Shown piece after piece: positions 11,724 through 22,929 of a DNA stretch of 64,000 nt. The position numbers and the translations under genes are program-made. The notes under the pieces were generated by a model. That model did not search any database, was not told where the DNA came from, and saw only the letters and a program-made list of their open reading frames with translations. This DNA comes from Adineta ricciae (Eukaryota; Rotifera; Eurotatoria; Adinetida; Adinetidae): assembly GCA_905250025.1 (NCBI GenBank), contig CAJNOJ010000123.1, forward strand, positions 224,727-288,726, read 5' to 3'. Numbering within the stretch: position 1 is the stretch's first letter; every line of letters begins with the position of its first letter.

Positions 11724-12329
11724 ATGGGTGACTTTTCAACCAATATGCAAAAGGTGCGTTTCGCTGAAGAGGAATTCCAGAAAATCGCGAAAGATATCAA
11801 CCGAACACTTACTTGGGATGAAAGTAGTATGTGTCGATCATCATCACATCGATTGAATCTCGAAATTGCGGTTTTTAGTCATGACCATGAAAAAAATATG
11901 TACGTCATGTTCGCAAAAACAATTGAAGAAGCAATCTACGACGCCAACGGCGATTGTAAATAGTCCCCTTCTCTTGTTTTTAACAATCTCATAATGCTGA
12001 ATATGTAGTGAACGATCGTATTTCCATGAACGACTTCATTCAAGCTGTTCGAAGTTTATTACGACAAAAACAAAATGATGATGATTATCATACTGAAATG
12101 GTCTTACCGGTATGTTGAATTTCAAATCTGATTGTATTGTTCATCGAACGATGAGAAGTACTTACAGGACAAGAGTAATGTTTCTATCATCATGCCAAAA
12201 AATCGCTTGTTTTCAATCTTTTCCATCATTTGTTTCAAAGCGTTGAAATTACTTCTCACCAAAGATTCTTTCACTTCGTTATCTTATGAAGTATCGAAAA
12301 CAGTTCGATATGAAAATCGTTCAGAGTAA
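11724..12329 (+). CDS. Orphan protein of 164 residues (3 exons), unrecognised
   Basis: Exons 11724-11955, 12009-12109 and 12168-12329 join in frame through two short GT-AG introns (53 and 58 bp) and end at a TAA at 12327. The ATG at 11724 is preceded by stops. The N-terminal half is mixed-charge helical; the middle holds MNDFIQAVRSLLRQKQ followed by an Asp run; the end has a short hydrophobic segment (LFSIFSIICFKALKLLL) that could be a membrane helix or a buried helix. No known domain. Support is three-exon frame consistency and introns of the size used throughout the window. Confidence 0.55.
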
Positions 12330-12384
12330 TGGAAATTTTTCGAGCAGTTACTCTCTTCGTTAGACTCTCAACACATTCGAAAAG

Positions 12385-12678
12385 TCAATATAAGTTCGAG
12401 TTCAGTAAAGTAATGTGACTGCTGTTGCATAACAATGAAGTGTTCTTTCCGAAGTCAGTCATTCTCAATGCACTAGTATTAAGCACATTGCTGAGTTCAA
12501 ACGGAGTTCCTTCTGAATTCGTCATGGATCTTTGACGTTGCCTGACTAAAGAGATATTTCCTTTTTGAAACATCGAACAATCAAGTTCAATAGATGTTGA
12601 ACGTTTGTTAGCATTGGTCAAAGAGAAGCTGACTGGATATTTTCTTTCTTTTCTTTGACCTCGATTGTTGTTCAACAT
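12385..12678 (-). CDS. Hypothetical 97-residue protein
   Basis: A minus-strand ATG at 12678 opens a Ser-, Asn- and Thr-rich hydrophilic frame without known motifs, tail to tail with the 164-residue orphan gene (gap 55 bp). It may be chance; there is no second copy to test it. Confidence 0.22.
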   Translation of the reverse strand: MLNNNRGQRKERKYPVSFSLTNANKRSTSIELDCSMFQKGNISLVRQRQRSMTNSEGTPFELSNVLNTSALRMTDFGKNTSLLCNSSHITLLNSNLY

Positions 12679-12818
12679 TGAACACAAAGAAAAGAATGAC
12701 AAAGACGTATCGCAATTTTCTCGTCTGCTATTAACGTGTTATAGTCAAGGACGTACATTCATACATGTATATCGTAGAAATTTGCTTCTCACTCAACCGA
12801 TTTTTTGACAATATCAAT

Positions 12819-13405
12819 ATGGCTGAAAACATCAATGTAAGAACATATGTTTACATAAACTTAATCGATTGTGTCGTATGAATGTGATGATGGATGTAAG
12901 GATGAGAGATTTGATTTCGGAAAGAAGAAAGTCGTCGAGTGAAGCGTGGGGCTATTCTTGTCATCGAACTGAATGTGAGATTGATGATGGATATTTTCCT
13001 GTGAATACTAGAAAAGTTCTTTGATTCGATTGTGACTCAGTCTTCTGTCATAGCTATTTTTCTTTCGTTCTATTGATCAAAACCATGTTCATACTATATC
13101 TGTTGATGACAATTTGAGTGAGACGTTGAAACAGACATAGTAACTAAGAGAATGGTTCAGAAATGTGGAAAACGAGGTCGCAGCTGGAACTATTAGATTA
13201 GAGCATCTTGAGGTGATTTCCGAACCACATATGAAGGAAACGATTTGATTTTATCATTTTTTTCTAGAATGAAACAAAGGTTGCGAAACGTAAAATTGAA
13301 TTCACAGACGAACTTTTCAAGTTAATGGATGATGGTGTCACGGTCACTCAACAGATGCTCAAAGATCTTAGAGAAAAGTACAATCTTCCACCATCGGCAA
13401 CATAA
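12819..13405 (+). CDS. Small 51-residue basic/acidic helical protein (2 exons), unrecognised
   Basis: Exon 1 is 12819-12836 (MAENIN, then GTAAGA). Exon 2 is 13268-13405, opened by TTTTTCTAG and ending in TAA. The joined product is 51 residues, charged, with an amphipathic helix around FTDELFKLMDDG and a TQQMLKDLREKY segment. Exon 2 recurs at 45153-45290 with only one residue change that I can see (Lys to Glu near its start), while the surrounding noncoding sequence has drifted more. That conservation is the main evidence for coding. The 431-bp intron is long for this window. Confidence 0.5.
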
Positions 13406-13837
13406 CGTTTTTCCTTCCGTGTTGTTGTTGTTTCTGCGTTGGGGTCCAAAATGAAGATATAATCTTTTGTTGACCTGATTTTATCGCAGAAAACAAATGA
13501 AAAAGAGAAGAAATATTCCTATTCCTATTGGAATATCATAGATCGAAAACGAATGGATGCAGATATACGTACAGAGTGAATGGAATTAATAGAGAGAGAT
13601 TGTTGCTGCTGCTGTTCTTCTTGTCTATCAAATTGTCCAAAGTCTTCCAATATATAATCGACATCTCGAGGTTTGTCATCTTCAAGTCAAGATGACATTT
13701 GAAAATTTCGTCTGGATTAAACGTAAAACATCATGAAATGAAACGTCTTGAGAGAAGTTGTTACACGTATTTTCTAGCGTTGTCCATCAATAACATCGTT
13801 TTCTCCAACATCATGATTCGAAGGAAGAGGTTTTGAG
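12862..13837 (+). repeat. Copy 1 of the small-protein homologous block
   Basis: Matches 44730-45840 in the same orientation. The match begins exactly where a MITE-like element ends in the second copy (44729) and stops after the shared CATCATGATTCGAAG. The second copy carries a 132-bp element that is missing here; the empty site is the TA at 13526-13527. Confidence 0.9.
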
Positions 13838-16275
13838 ATGAGGAAAATTCATTAGTAAGACTGATCTCATCACAGCCGCAGAGAATCAGATCATCTAATA
13901 GAAACTCAAATTCGTAAACATTCTTCAAGCAATCCAAATGTGTCTTGTTGATTTGAACCAAAGCGAAGTATTCACACCCTTGGAAAAACATTTCAAAATG
14001 AAAAAAGAACATTGAAAGGAAGTATTGTCATCAAGTTGTTGTCTTCACCAAGAAAAAACTTATTTACAAGGCATTCAAACAAAGTAAGTAGACTCATGTG
14101 CGTGCTTCCTTTTTCTGAGCAAGTGAGAGGAGAAGTGTATGCCATAGATGAAACCGGACCGGACCGGTCGGTTTACCGATATACTGGTAAACCAGTAAGA
14201 AACTGATTGACCAATAAGTATCAGTACGATAATGATAAATCGATTCCGACAATGAAATTTTGCTTCATGGCGAACTCTCGCTAGTTATCAAGTCATATCA
14301 TGAGTTTAAAATAGCTGCACAGTTGTGTGATAACATTAGTTTGTAGTTTTTATTAGAAATACAGCAATCTGATTATTGATATGTTACATAACGAATTAAA
14401 TACAGAAAATATTGAATTATTCATATAAATCTTATTCAAAATATTTTGTATCGTTTTTGTAAACTCCCAACGAAATTTCATTAGAGGATCTCCACATGAT
14501 TACATCTAGGACTAATAACAACGTTCAGCATGTCTTTACGGTAAAAGCAGGAAAATTTAGACCGGTTCTATCTATACCTTGGAGAGGAAGATGATGAGGA
14601 ATAATAACTAGAGAACTCGTATAAGCAGATCCACTTATTCTTATCCAATGAAACAGTGTTGGCTTCTGATAGGTTTATATCAATCTATTGACGTTTTGAT
14701 ACTTTCCATTTTCCGACGGATGCTCCTCGTTGGAAGATGATCGAAGAAAATTATTGTGAATATCCACTTTCATTTCAGGTATTTTAGGCACGAAGAAAGC
14801 AAAAGTGGAGATTCAGAGTTAATCACTATTCTATCTCGAATATCAACACACATAGTATTTTTGATAAGGACGTTCATCAACCACGATTTTTCATGTATCA
14901 CGAGAACGCCACTGATTCATGAACAAATGTGTAAACATTAGTTTATCAACGCGATATATCTAACTTATTCGAATGGATACTTTCACAGACAGCCTTCCGA
15001 ATCATTTATTCGATTTCGATAAAACATTCCATCGTTAGCGACTATCAATTGATAATATTGAGAACAGTGGAGTCAAATTTACATCCATGGCTTCTGTTGC
15101 ATTGTTACCTTTCGAGGGTGGGTGGGTGGGTTCACACACACCATCAAGAAGCTGCGTTCTTCTGGCAATTGCGTCAGAATTAAAACCACTTAGAACATTG
15201 TTTTTTCCTTCTATCAATAAACAACATTTAATTTCTCTTCGTGAAGAACAGAAGTAGTATATTAACACATTTTCATAAATAAACGCCTTTTGTGTAGTAA
15301 ACGTTGCTTTGCCATATGGAGATTTTGTGTTTAGGATCATTTCAAAGGCAAACTGTGTACTTCCCTTTATTAATGTTGCATTTCTTCGTATCTATCAAAC
15401 AATGACGATAATTAAGATGAAATTAATACTTTAATGTTCTAATGTGTGATATAAATCAAAAAACAAATGTTTGAACAAAAAATAGTATGTTTTTTTCTTA
15501 GGAAAAACAGAAAAGGAAATATTTTAGGAACAGATGTGATGCATAAAATAGTAAATAGTTGATTGCAGAGCAACGCAATTAAAATTGAAAAAACATCAGA
15601 AGTTGACTCAACATGAAAATTCAACAACATTTTCGTCTTCTTTGACATTCACTTTAATGAGTTTCAGAAAAAACTGTTGACAAGCTGAAGAATATCATTC
15701 GAAAGAGATAAATTTATCTTCAACTCACTTGAGAATACCTTCATCTTTCAAACAAAAAACTCATCATTATTTTTAACGATCACCGAGAAATGATCCTACA
15801 GTATAAATCAAAGTACAAAGTGAACAGTACTCTCTTCTTTTTACATACGGCTTTCTTCTCACCCTCCGAATCGTATTCTGATAAGGAAATACGTCATAAG
15901 TTATTCTATTCATCTGGTTTACTTAAATTTTCTGACATGACATCAAACACCCACAGAGCTTGTTCATCATCAAAGAAAATCATGAACTCATATGCACTAT
16001 CGCTATTTCACGGTTTACTTTACAATAAAATTCATTTCGTGCGTTTTCTACTAATCTTTCTGTAGTCAGTTATAAAAACACTTTCATAATAATATACATT
16101 ACAGAAATGTCATTTTTGCTCAAGCATTACATTTATGCTACGAATTAGAAAGCTAATGCATGCATTACTTTTCTCTTCATGGATCTTCGAACAAAAAAAT
16201 AATCATCATCATTAAAATTCGAACTGGAAAAAGAAAGAATCTTGCCATTCTTCTTCTTCTTGTGAAATATTCAAC
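13406..16275. other. Long intergenic region, no supported gene
   Basis: Several frames of 60-100 codons occur (for example minus strand 13761-14012 and 15035-15340) but show no domain, no consistent splice structure and no second copy. Around 14150-14200 there is a short GC-rich imperfect palindrome (GGTTTACC...GGTAAACC). At about 15113-15150 there is a (GGGT)n-like stretch followed by an ACAC run. From about 16033 the sequence becomes homologous to 47772 onward, which is the upstream region of the first receptor gene. Confidence 0.45.
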
Positions 16276-17304
16276 ATGGATATGGACTATATTGCCTTAC
16301 TTGCCTCTGCACGATCGAAATTTGCTCTATATGTTTCGATTCCAACCTGTTTCATTAGTATTATTAGTGAATTCCTCAGTCTATTAATTTTTCTCAGTCT
16401 GAAAACATTTCGTCAAAATTCTTGTTCATTCTATTTAATGTTTATGGCATTATTTAATCTTATTCGACTGACATGTAGTACATCATTCATCGCTATATCA
16501 ATGACTTTTTCAACAAATTTTACATCGGTTTTGTTGTTCTATTGTCAAATAAGAGCTTTTCTTGTTGCGACATGTAATTTATCAGCTTTGATATGTTTAT
16601 GTTTATCAGTCATTGATCAATATTTCGCTACATGTTTTCGTCCATCATGGCAACGATATTCAAATATTCGAATTGCTCGTCGAATGATGGTAATAATAAC
16701 ATTAATTTCATTATGTCATGCGACACTTTATCTTATCTATCTCAATCAGTTATCACCAACAAATCCATCAGTTTGCATTTCATCCAATTCAATCTTTTCT
16801 CAATATCATGTTTATGGATTTTTCATCACATACGGAAATGTGTTTCCATTGATCGCTGTGATTTTTGGTTTGTTAGCTTATCGAAATGCGCGAAGTTTAT
16901 TAACACGAGCAAATCTATTTGTTCGACGTGAATTAGATAAACAATTAACAACGATGGTTCTTGTGGAAATTTGTGTTTATGTTTGTACTTATACGCCATA
17001 TTCAATAGTAAATACAGTTTCAGCGTTAAATACAAATCGTGACCCAATTCTTCTTGCTAAATTGAGTTTAGCTAATGCGATTACGCTGACGATTAGTTTT
17101 CTAAGCAATGGAGTAAGATTTTGTCATCTTTTTTGCTTAAAAGTCAAATTTTCGTTTGTTTAGAATTCGTTTTATACTTATATGTGTGTTTCGAAAAGAT
17201 TTCGTCGACAAGCAAAATACGTTTTATATGATTTGTACATTAATAAATGTCAACCAAATCGAATTATTCCAGCTAATACTGAACATCACGCAGAGACAAG
17301 ATGA
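16276..17304 (+). CDS. Rhodopsin-like 7TM G-protein-coupled receptor 1 (2 exons)
   Basis: Exon 1 is 16276-17112 and exon 2 is 17164-17304, joined by a 51-bp GT-AG intron; the product has 325 residues. Reading through the intron gives a frame that stops at 17163, but splicing restores a basic cytoplasmic tail (SKRFRRQAKYVLYDLY) after the seventh helix, and the second copy keeps the same sites. Seven hydrophobic segments are visible. The end of helix 3 has DQYFATC in place of the usual DRY. A Cys in the helix 3 start (YCQIRAF) and one in extracellular loop 2 (SVCISS) could form the conserved disulfide. Known: such receptors signal through G proteins at the plasma membrane; bdelloid genomes have many orphan ones. 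Ligand unknown. It is the first of three receptor genes in the cluster. Confidence 0.82.
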
Positions 17305-17935
17305 TTGATCTCCTTGAAAAATACTTTTCCAATTCGTTTGTGTCACGTCAAAGATCATCGATGAAGAAACTTTTTCTAATAAAACTTATTTTCTTAATAA
17401 ATAGAGCAACAAAATGAACAATGACAATCTTATCAGTTCTGTTGTATTTTACTTATTGTGTTTCCTTCACATTTAGCTATGAAAAATAAAGTCTCTCCCA
17501 ATAATATCTGCGTGTAATCGAAGATGAACACAAAAACAGAGTATTTCATTTTACCTATATTTCTTTGCAGTAATAAAGGTGAAACATTTAATTAAAGTTC
17601 TTTTATGTCACGAGAGAAAAGACAGATTGGTAGAGGTGTTTTATATGTACGTATTCGACTCGTACACATACATATATTTCATTTGAAAAATTGAAGACAG
17701 GCGTGTTTTTTCTTTCTCTACTGTTGCTCTATAAGAGTGCAAAAGCCGTTCAACCGTAAAGCCACATGAGACATCGATGAGCGAAAAACAAAACAAGAGA
17801 AGCACTTATACGAAGCAATATTACTTTTCTCCAATACGTCGACTATCAATGAAAGTATCGAATATTTGTATTTTTGGATTGATAACGCATGCATCCATAT
17901 AAATCAACAATCAAATATGAAATGACGAAGTTAAC
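17305..17935. other. Intergenic between receptor 1 and the mannosyltransferase-like gene
   Basis: No gene. An AATAAA at about 17485 could end the receptor transcript. The region aligns with 49047-49712. Confidence 0.55.
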
Positions 17936-19078
17936 ATGACGTTAATCAATCAAGATACAAAAACTCAACAGTTTAAACCGGTTGGCTTAATCTTAATTAT
18001 CATATCTTTTATTTCTCTACTGTACCTTGTTTATAACCTTCAATCGAACAATTTTTTCCCATTAATACATAGAACTTTGATTGCAGGAAAAAATTTCACA
18101 AGAATTGAAAGCACTGCGATTCATCATGAATCCTTGAATACCTCTCAACATGAAATATCCACCAATTCATCTGACTACGATCAGCTACGTGTACCTTGGA
18201 ACAAACATCCTCGCAGTGTCATTGTAACACTGATTCGTAGTAATGACAAATCGGTGGATCTTGCTATCAATATGATTCATTCCGTTATGATTCTTCATTC
18301 AACAAAAGATCAATTTCAATATCCATTTCTTATCTTTCACGATCAATTCTTTACTTCAACAATGCGTCAACGCATTGTCACATGTATTCAAAATAATAAA
18401 AGAACCTTCTACGTTTCATTTATTCGCATCGATTTTCTGACGAACGCTCAATTACCCGACAAATTCATTTGACGGAAAGATATTGGATACCACCAAATGT
18501 GTAAATTTTGGTCATACGATGTGTATTTTCATCCAGCCATTCGTCAAATGAATTATGATTATCTGATGAGAATGGACGGCGATTCGTATTTTTTAAGTAA
18601 AACTAGAATTGATCTTTTTGAACTTATGCAACGACAAAACATAGATTATGCTTATATATCACGATATAGTGAAGGTAATGAAGCATGGTTTGAAATCGAG
18701 AAACGTTTTACAAATATTGACAAGCCTCGACAAAGTTGTATTTACAATAACTTTTTTATCATTCGATTACAATGGTTTTACAAATCAGAAAGAATTCAAA
18801 CGTTTCTGCAGGAATTAATTCGAGATGATTTCTTCTTACGGGAATATATTGGTGATGGATGTGTTCATGCAGCTATGCTCGATATTGATCGAAATGCACG
18901 AACAAAACAACTGAAACTACTTGAATATGGACACAACTTTCATTTATATATAAGGAATATAAGAGGTTCTTTTTATAATGGTAATCTACATGAGTTCTAT
19001 CAAGATGTCGCAGATTCATGTGATCATCTATTGTCTATTAATACAGAAAGAACTGGAATAAAGAAAGTGAAGATTTGA
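17936..19078 (+). pseudogene. GT15 (KRE2/KTR)-like alpha-mannosyltransferase, disabled by an in-frame TGA
   Basis: The frame equals the intact 380-residue gene at 49713-50855 except that its CGA (Arg) codon is TGA here at 18470-18472, about residue 179. It lies just before the conserved RKDIGYHQMCKFWSYDVYF region, so the product would lose the catalytic half. Downstream coding remains open to 19078 with no further damage, so the change is recent or is a sequencing error. Layout: short cytoplasmic start, one membrane anchor (about residues 17-35), stem, then a GT-A-like domain with the metal-site-like MRMDGDSYF and a conserved acidic region. Known: GT15 enzymes add alpha-1,2-mannose in the Golgi. 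Family membership is by motif resemblance. Confidence 0.72.
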
Positions 19079-19382
19079 TTGCAAAATAAATATTCTTCGG
19101 ATGCCGTTCGGTGTACTTTGCCGACAGTTACATTTCTCAAATATGTTTTTATCATTAAGGTGCCAGAGCATATCGATACCCTCACCTCTCAATTTAACTA
19201 ATATGCAGATATTTTATTCATTGAGAAATATTCATTTGCACTCAAACTATTATTATTGTAATATTTTATTTTTACAATCTACTAAAAAATTAGATTCCAC
19301 ATGTCAAGAAAAAGATGTTATTGACACTCAGAAAAAAAACCTGTTAGTCAAATATTCGAACAGTTGGATGATGTTTCTTTGA

Positions 19383-20349
19383 TCAAACGAATTTTACCTT
19401 TCGTTTCCTTCCGATAAAATAACTTCCATTATGACCATATTTCGAATATGATTGATGATTTCTTGCATCATAAATCGGTTCAAAATGATCAGTAAACCAT
19501 TTCCAAACGTAATATTTGATGTGAATAGGATGTAACACGTCACCACCGTACTTTTCTGTGTTAAACATATAATCCCACCATCGTTCACCAAATATTAAAA
19601 TTCCATTTGGTCTCAATGAATTATAAAGATTCTGCAAGATTTGAAACGCATTTTGTACATGTTCGAGAACATTTATCATGAGAATTGTATCAAATGCATT
19701 TAGATAAATATTCATATCTTCTGATGGTGCCGAAACAATTGTTGTTGGAATCGAACTAAAACCTATCAATGAACCGTTTTTATACGAACAATATTTGACT
19801 CGTTTGATGTAATCATTAGCATTTGGATCCCAAAGTGTTAATTTAGTGATGTTGACTTTTTTTTTGGGAAGACGAAGAATTGATAATGTTTGAGTAAATG
19901 GTCCACAACCCATTTCGATCATTTCACCGAGATCGTTCGGTAATGTTTTGTAATGATCAAAACCAGCTAAATGATCGTTCCACCGATCATTGGATTGTGT
20001 ACTCCAAACCGATCTTTCTGTTTTGAGAGCGGCTTTCCATCGTTTAGCTGGAACTTGACCAATTCCATAGATTGGATGAATGAAACAAGTATCATCATTG
20101 TTGTCGATACATGATTTCCGTTTAGGTTGGTAAGAGATTCGTTCACAATCGATTCCATCGTAATCAACTTGACAGAAGCATTTACCGATGAGACAAGTGC
20201 CATGTTGTGAACAATCATGGTGTTGACATGTCAAATCTCGTCGTGTTGGTGTTAGATCAAGAATAGTCCAATCACTGGAAAAAAAACCAATAGGCGACAA
20301 GGAGTGTTAATACGCCAAGAAGAACGAATACGATGCGTGGCACTCGCAT
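19383..20349 (-). pseudogene. Membrane-anchored EGF-like/SAM-methyltransferase gene with a frameshift near the 5' end
   Basis: Copy 1 of the gene intact at 51187-52152. After the ATG at 20349 and a signal-anchor segment, the run of A's at about 20279-20286 (plus strand) has eight instead of seven, shifting the frame into an immediate TGA. The remaining 305 or so residues are fully open. Domains after the break: a compact EGF-like module (CxxHDCSQHGTC...CFCQVDYDGIDC), then a class I methyltransferase domain with motif I EMIEMGCGPF and the downstream MINVLEHVQ. An error in the homopolymer would look the same, so the disruption is provisional. It is convergent with the mannosyltransferase-like gene (305 bp apart). 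Confidence 0.72.
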
Positions 20350-20755
20350 ATTTTATCCGTTAATAACAAGAATCTTGAGATATTTACAACTCTGTCAATA
20401 AAATAAAACTATGTGCTGTAGTATAATTATTCTCTCTCATATGAGTATAAAAAAGAATACTGATAAATAGCAGATTTACGTAGGTATATCACGCTCCTTG
20501 ACCTTTATCTGGTCTGATCATATATTTACAAGCGTGTTACTCCTATTCGATCAAAAAGAATATATGAAATGCAACTCGAAACCAAGCCCAACAGCGGAGT
20601 TAGAAGAGAAATGCGATATAGTTCTTTGTTGGATTTATTTTCTCCACCTTGTTAGCACACAGTTAATCAAATGTTTGAATTGGAGGTTTATTACACATGC
20701 ATAAGAGCAAACATCTTTTTTTAAATGAAGAATAATTCTCCATATTAAAAAGTCA
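20350..20755. other. Spacer between two minus-strand genes
   Basis: Promoter side of the EGF-methyltransferase gene and downstream side of the acetyltransferase gene. A plus-strand frame at 20498-20704 lacks any feature of a gene. Confidence 0.5.
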
Positions 20756-21307
20756 TCACTCTCTAATGAAGGAATACAAAAGTTGGTCTAAAACTATTCC
20801 ATCTCTATTAATAACCGATTTTCTCAATCGTCCTTCAAATTGAAATTGGGCTTTTTCCAAAACCTTTGTCGATGCCAAATTAGTACTAAATGGCTCCGCA
20901 TACAGTCGTTGTAGACGAGGAAATTTCTCAAACGCATACTTTCTTAATAAAACCACCGCCTCAGTCATAATGCCTCGATTCCAATAGGATTCACCCAACC
21001 AATAACCAAGTTCCGCCGTACAGTCATGAACATCGTTTCCAAATGAAATCGCGATTCCACCTACGGCTTTCTCATCGACCTCAATAGCCAAATATAACCT
21101 TTCGGTGCAAGTCAAACTTGTGACAAAATTTAGCCATTCATCTGCACTTTGCTCTGTATACGGATAAGGAAATTGATTTCGTAAATTGATAGCAATTTTA
21201 TAATTATTTCCATTCTCGATCAACGATCGTTTATCTTCAGATTTCCATGGACGTAAAATGACTTTGTCCCCAACCAAACGAATACAATCTTCACTTGCGT
21301 TTGTCAT
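20756..21307 (-). CDS. GNAT-family N-acetyltransferase, RimJ/RimL type, intronless
   Basis: A 183-residue frame from the ATG at 21307. The N-terminal VILRPWKSEDKRSL and the central block AELGYWLGESYWNRGIMTEAV are hallmarks of the RimJ/RimL subgroup; the latter forms motif A, which binds the acetyl-CoA pyrophosphate. Motif B follows with ASTKVLEKAQFQFEGRLRKSV. Length is normal for the family. Known: these enzymes move acetyl from acetyl-CoA to protein N-termini or small amines; the substrate cannot be told. The second copy (52569-53120) differs at only about eight residues by eye. The bacterial-type family and lack of introns suggest horizontal acquisition. Divergent from receptor 2, with about 390 bp between starts. 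Confidence 0.87.
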   Translation of the reverse strand: MTNASEDCIRLVGDKVILRPWKSEDKRSLIENGNNYKIAINLRNQFPYPYTEQSADEWLNFVTSLTCTERLYLAIEVDEKAVGGIAISFGNDVHDCTAELGYWLGESYWNRGIMTEAVVLLRKYAFEKFPRLQRLYAEPFSTNLASTKVLEKAQFQFEGRLRKSVINRDGIVLDQLLYSFIRE

Positions 21308-21697
21308 TGTTAAACAAGAAAAGAGAGATGAATTACATCAGCCAAACTCAACTCCATAGTTTATATCCTTTTGCAACATATAACATATATCTCACTAGAT
21401 GTCGCTTTTGTATAGAACTTTTGTGTGTGCTTTCAGGTAGATTTTTATCTCATCTTTCACGTTACTCGATATTGTTATGATGTCTTTCTTAATACTTTAG
21501 TTTACTGATGTTGTTACTGACACACAAATCTGGATAATTATGATAAAATATTTTTGCCTGAAGATGACATATCTAAATATGAAAATGAGGTGAACACGGA
21601 TGCATTTCTTTTCAGTTATTAATTTTGACATAGTTTAAAACAGAGAACATGTTGAGAATAACAGACAAAAGTGAAACATTCTTTTGATCTCCTAACA

Positions 21698-22666
21698 ATG
21701 GTCACACCCGAGCTTCTCATCTCAATTTCTCAATGGTTGACAATTATTCTCGGTATTTGTTTCATTACTTTCGGTCTCTTTGGTTCACTGATGAACTTAC
21801 TGATCTTTTCTCATCGACGATTTCGCAATATTTCTTCAAGTCAATATATTTTAATTCAATCGATTTCCGATATGATCACTTTGTGTGTTGCCCTTCTCGT
21901 TCAAGTGATTGTCAATGGTTTTGTCTGGCCGTACTTCTTTACCATTCAATTTCTCTGTTCATTTCGTGGTTATGCTTCAATAGTTTCCACACAAACCGCC
22001 CTCTATTCGAAATGTTTAATCGCTTTCGACATCTGGTCGTCAACATCTCGACATGCCTCAATTCGTCAATGGAATAATCTCAATCGAGCACGTTTCCTTA
22101 TCTTGATTAATATTCTCATTTGGGTGTTGTTTAGCATTCCCTATGCAATTTTAGGTAGAATTTTTTTGATTAAAAACGTCTGGCAATGCGCTATAATCGA
22201 TCCGACGTTCTTAAATTATCATGGATATTTCTTCATTCCGTGTTTAACTTTATTCTTGCCAGTGTTGGCACTTTCGTTCTTTGGATATTATAGTTATGTA
22301 CATCTGATGACGTTGAATGCTCTACATCAGAGAAGGCGACTGAAACGGCAATTTGTCCGAATGATTCTGATACAGATTTTTGTTACAATTATCTCATTTG
22401 TCCCTTATACTTTACAATATACTTATTCAACTGTGACAGCCAATTGGCAGAAAAATTCACAATGGCTCGCTTTCGATAGTCTGATTGTTCAGATTAGTCG
22501 TATCGGGTTCTTTATTAGTAATGTTATTGAATTTTATATTTACGTAACTCAATCACGCGATGTTCGGCTTACTCTTCAACAAATTTTCAAGAATTTTAAT
22601 CTTATACGTCGACACAATGATGTTCTTCCTACGAGCATCCCAATGGGTAATACAAACACTCATTGA
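21698..22666 (+). CDS. Rhodopsin-like 7TM G-protein-coupled receptor 2, intronless
   Basis: The ATG at 21698 opens 322 residues; codons upstream in frame start only with GTG. Seven hydrophobic segments. Helix 1 has LFGSLMNLLIF, the GN-equivalent position. A Cys before helix 3 (FLCSFRGY) and one in loop 2 (VWQCAIID) give the usual disulfide pair. The DRY position reads FDIWSS, so the activation motif is missing. Helix 6 has FVPYTLQY and helix 7 EFYIYVTQSR, a loose NPxxY replacement. It ends in a short Ser/Thr-poor tail. Ligand unknown. Loss of DRY in a receptor otherwise kept in both copies suggests an unusual signalling mode. Confidence 0.83.
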   Translation: MVTPELLISISQWLTIILGICFITFGLFGSLMNLLIFSHRRFRNISSSQYILIQSISDMITLCVALLVQVIVNGFVWPYFFTIQFLCSFRGYASIVSTQTALYSKCLIAFDIWSSTSRHASIRQWNNLNRARFLILINILIWVLFSIPYAILGRIFLIKNVWQCAIIDPTFLNYHGYFFIPCLTLFLPVLALSFFGYYSYVHLMTLNALHQRRRLKRQFVRMILIQIFVTIISFVPYTLQYTYSTVTANWQKNSQWLAFDSLIVQISRIGFFISNVIEFYIYVTQSRDVRLTLQQIFKNFNLIRRHNDVLPTSIPMGNTNTH

Positions 22667-22709
22667 CAAAAACTATGAAACTGTGTAGATTGATATTGTG
22701 TGCTTTGTA

Positions 22710-22715
22710 AATAAA
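22710..22715 (+). terminator. Polyadenylation signal AATAAA of receptor 2
   Basis: AATAAA 44 bp after the stop, conserved at the same spacing in the second copy (54489-54494). Confidence 0.6.
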
Positions 22716-22929
22716 GTCATTGCAAATTGATTTGTTTATCTCAGCTATTGTATCCAGACGGATTAGTTTGTCATCAAGATAAAGAATGACAAGTGATTGT
22801 TCGAAAGAACAAATGTGAAGATGATGACAGGAGAGTTGAAAGGAAGAATACCTCATTATTTAGTAATACATCGATTAGAACCGAGATCAAGCAAAAGACG
22901 AACATCTAATCGACGATGAGACACTGTTT

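Noticed and set aside
17113-17163. Receptor 1 ending at 17163 by read-through
   Set aside because: The 51 bp have GT-AG ends and removing them restores a basic receptor tail in both copies; read-through gives an unlikely end.
18470-18472. TGA in the mannosyltransferase-like frame as recoding (selenocysteine or readthrough)
   Set aside because: The intact copy has CGA (Arg) at this codon, so a C-to-T nonsense change explains it.
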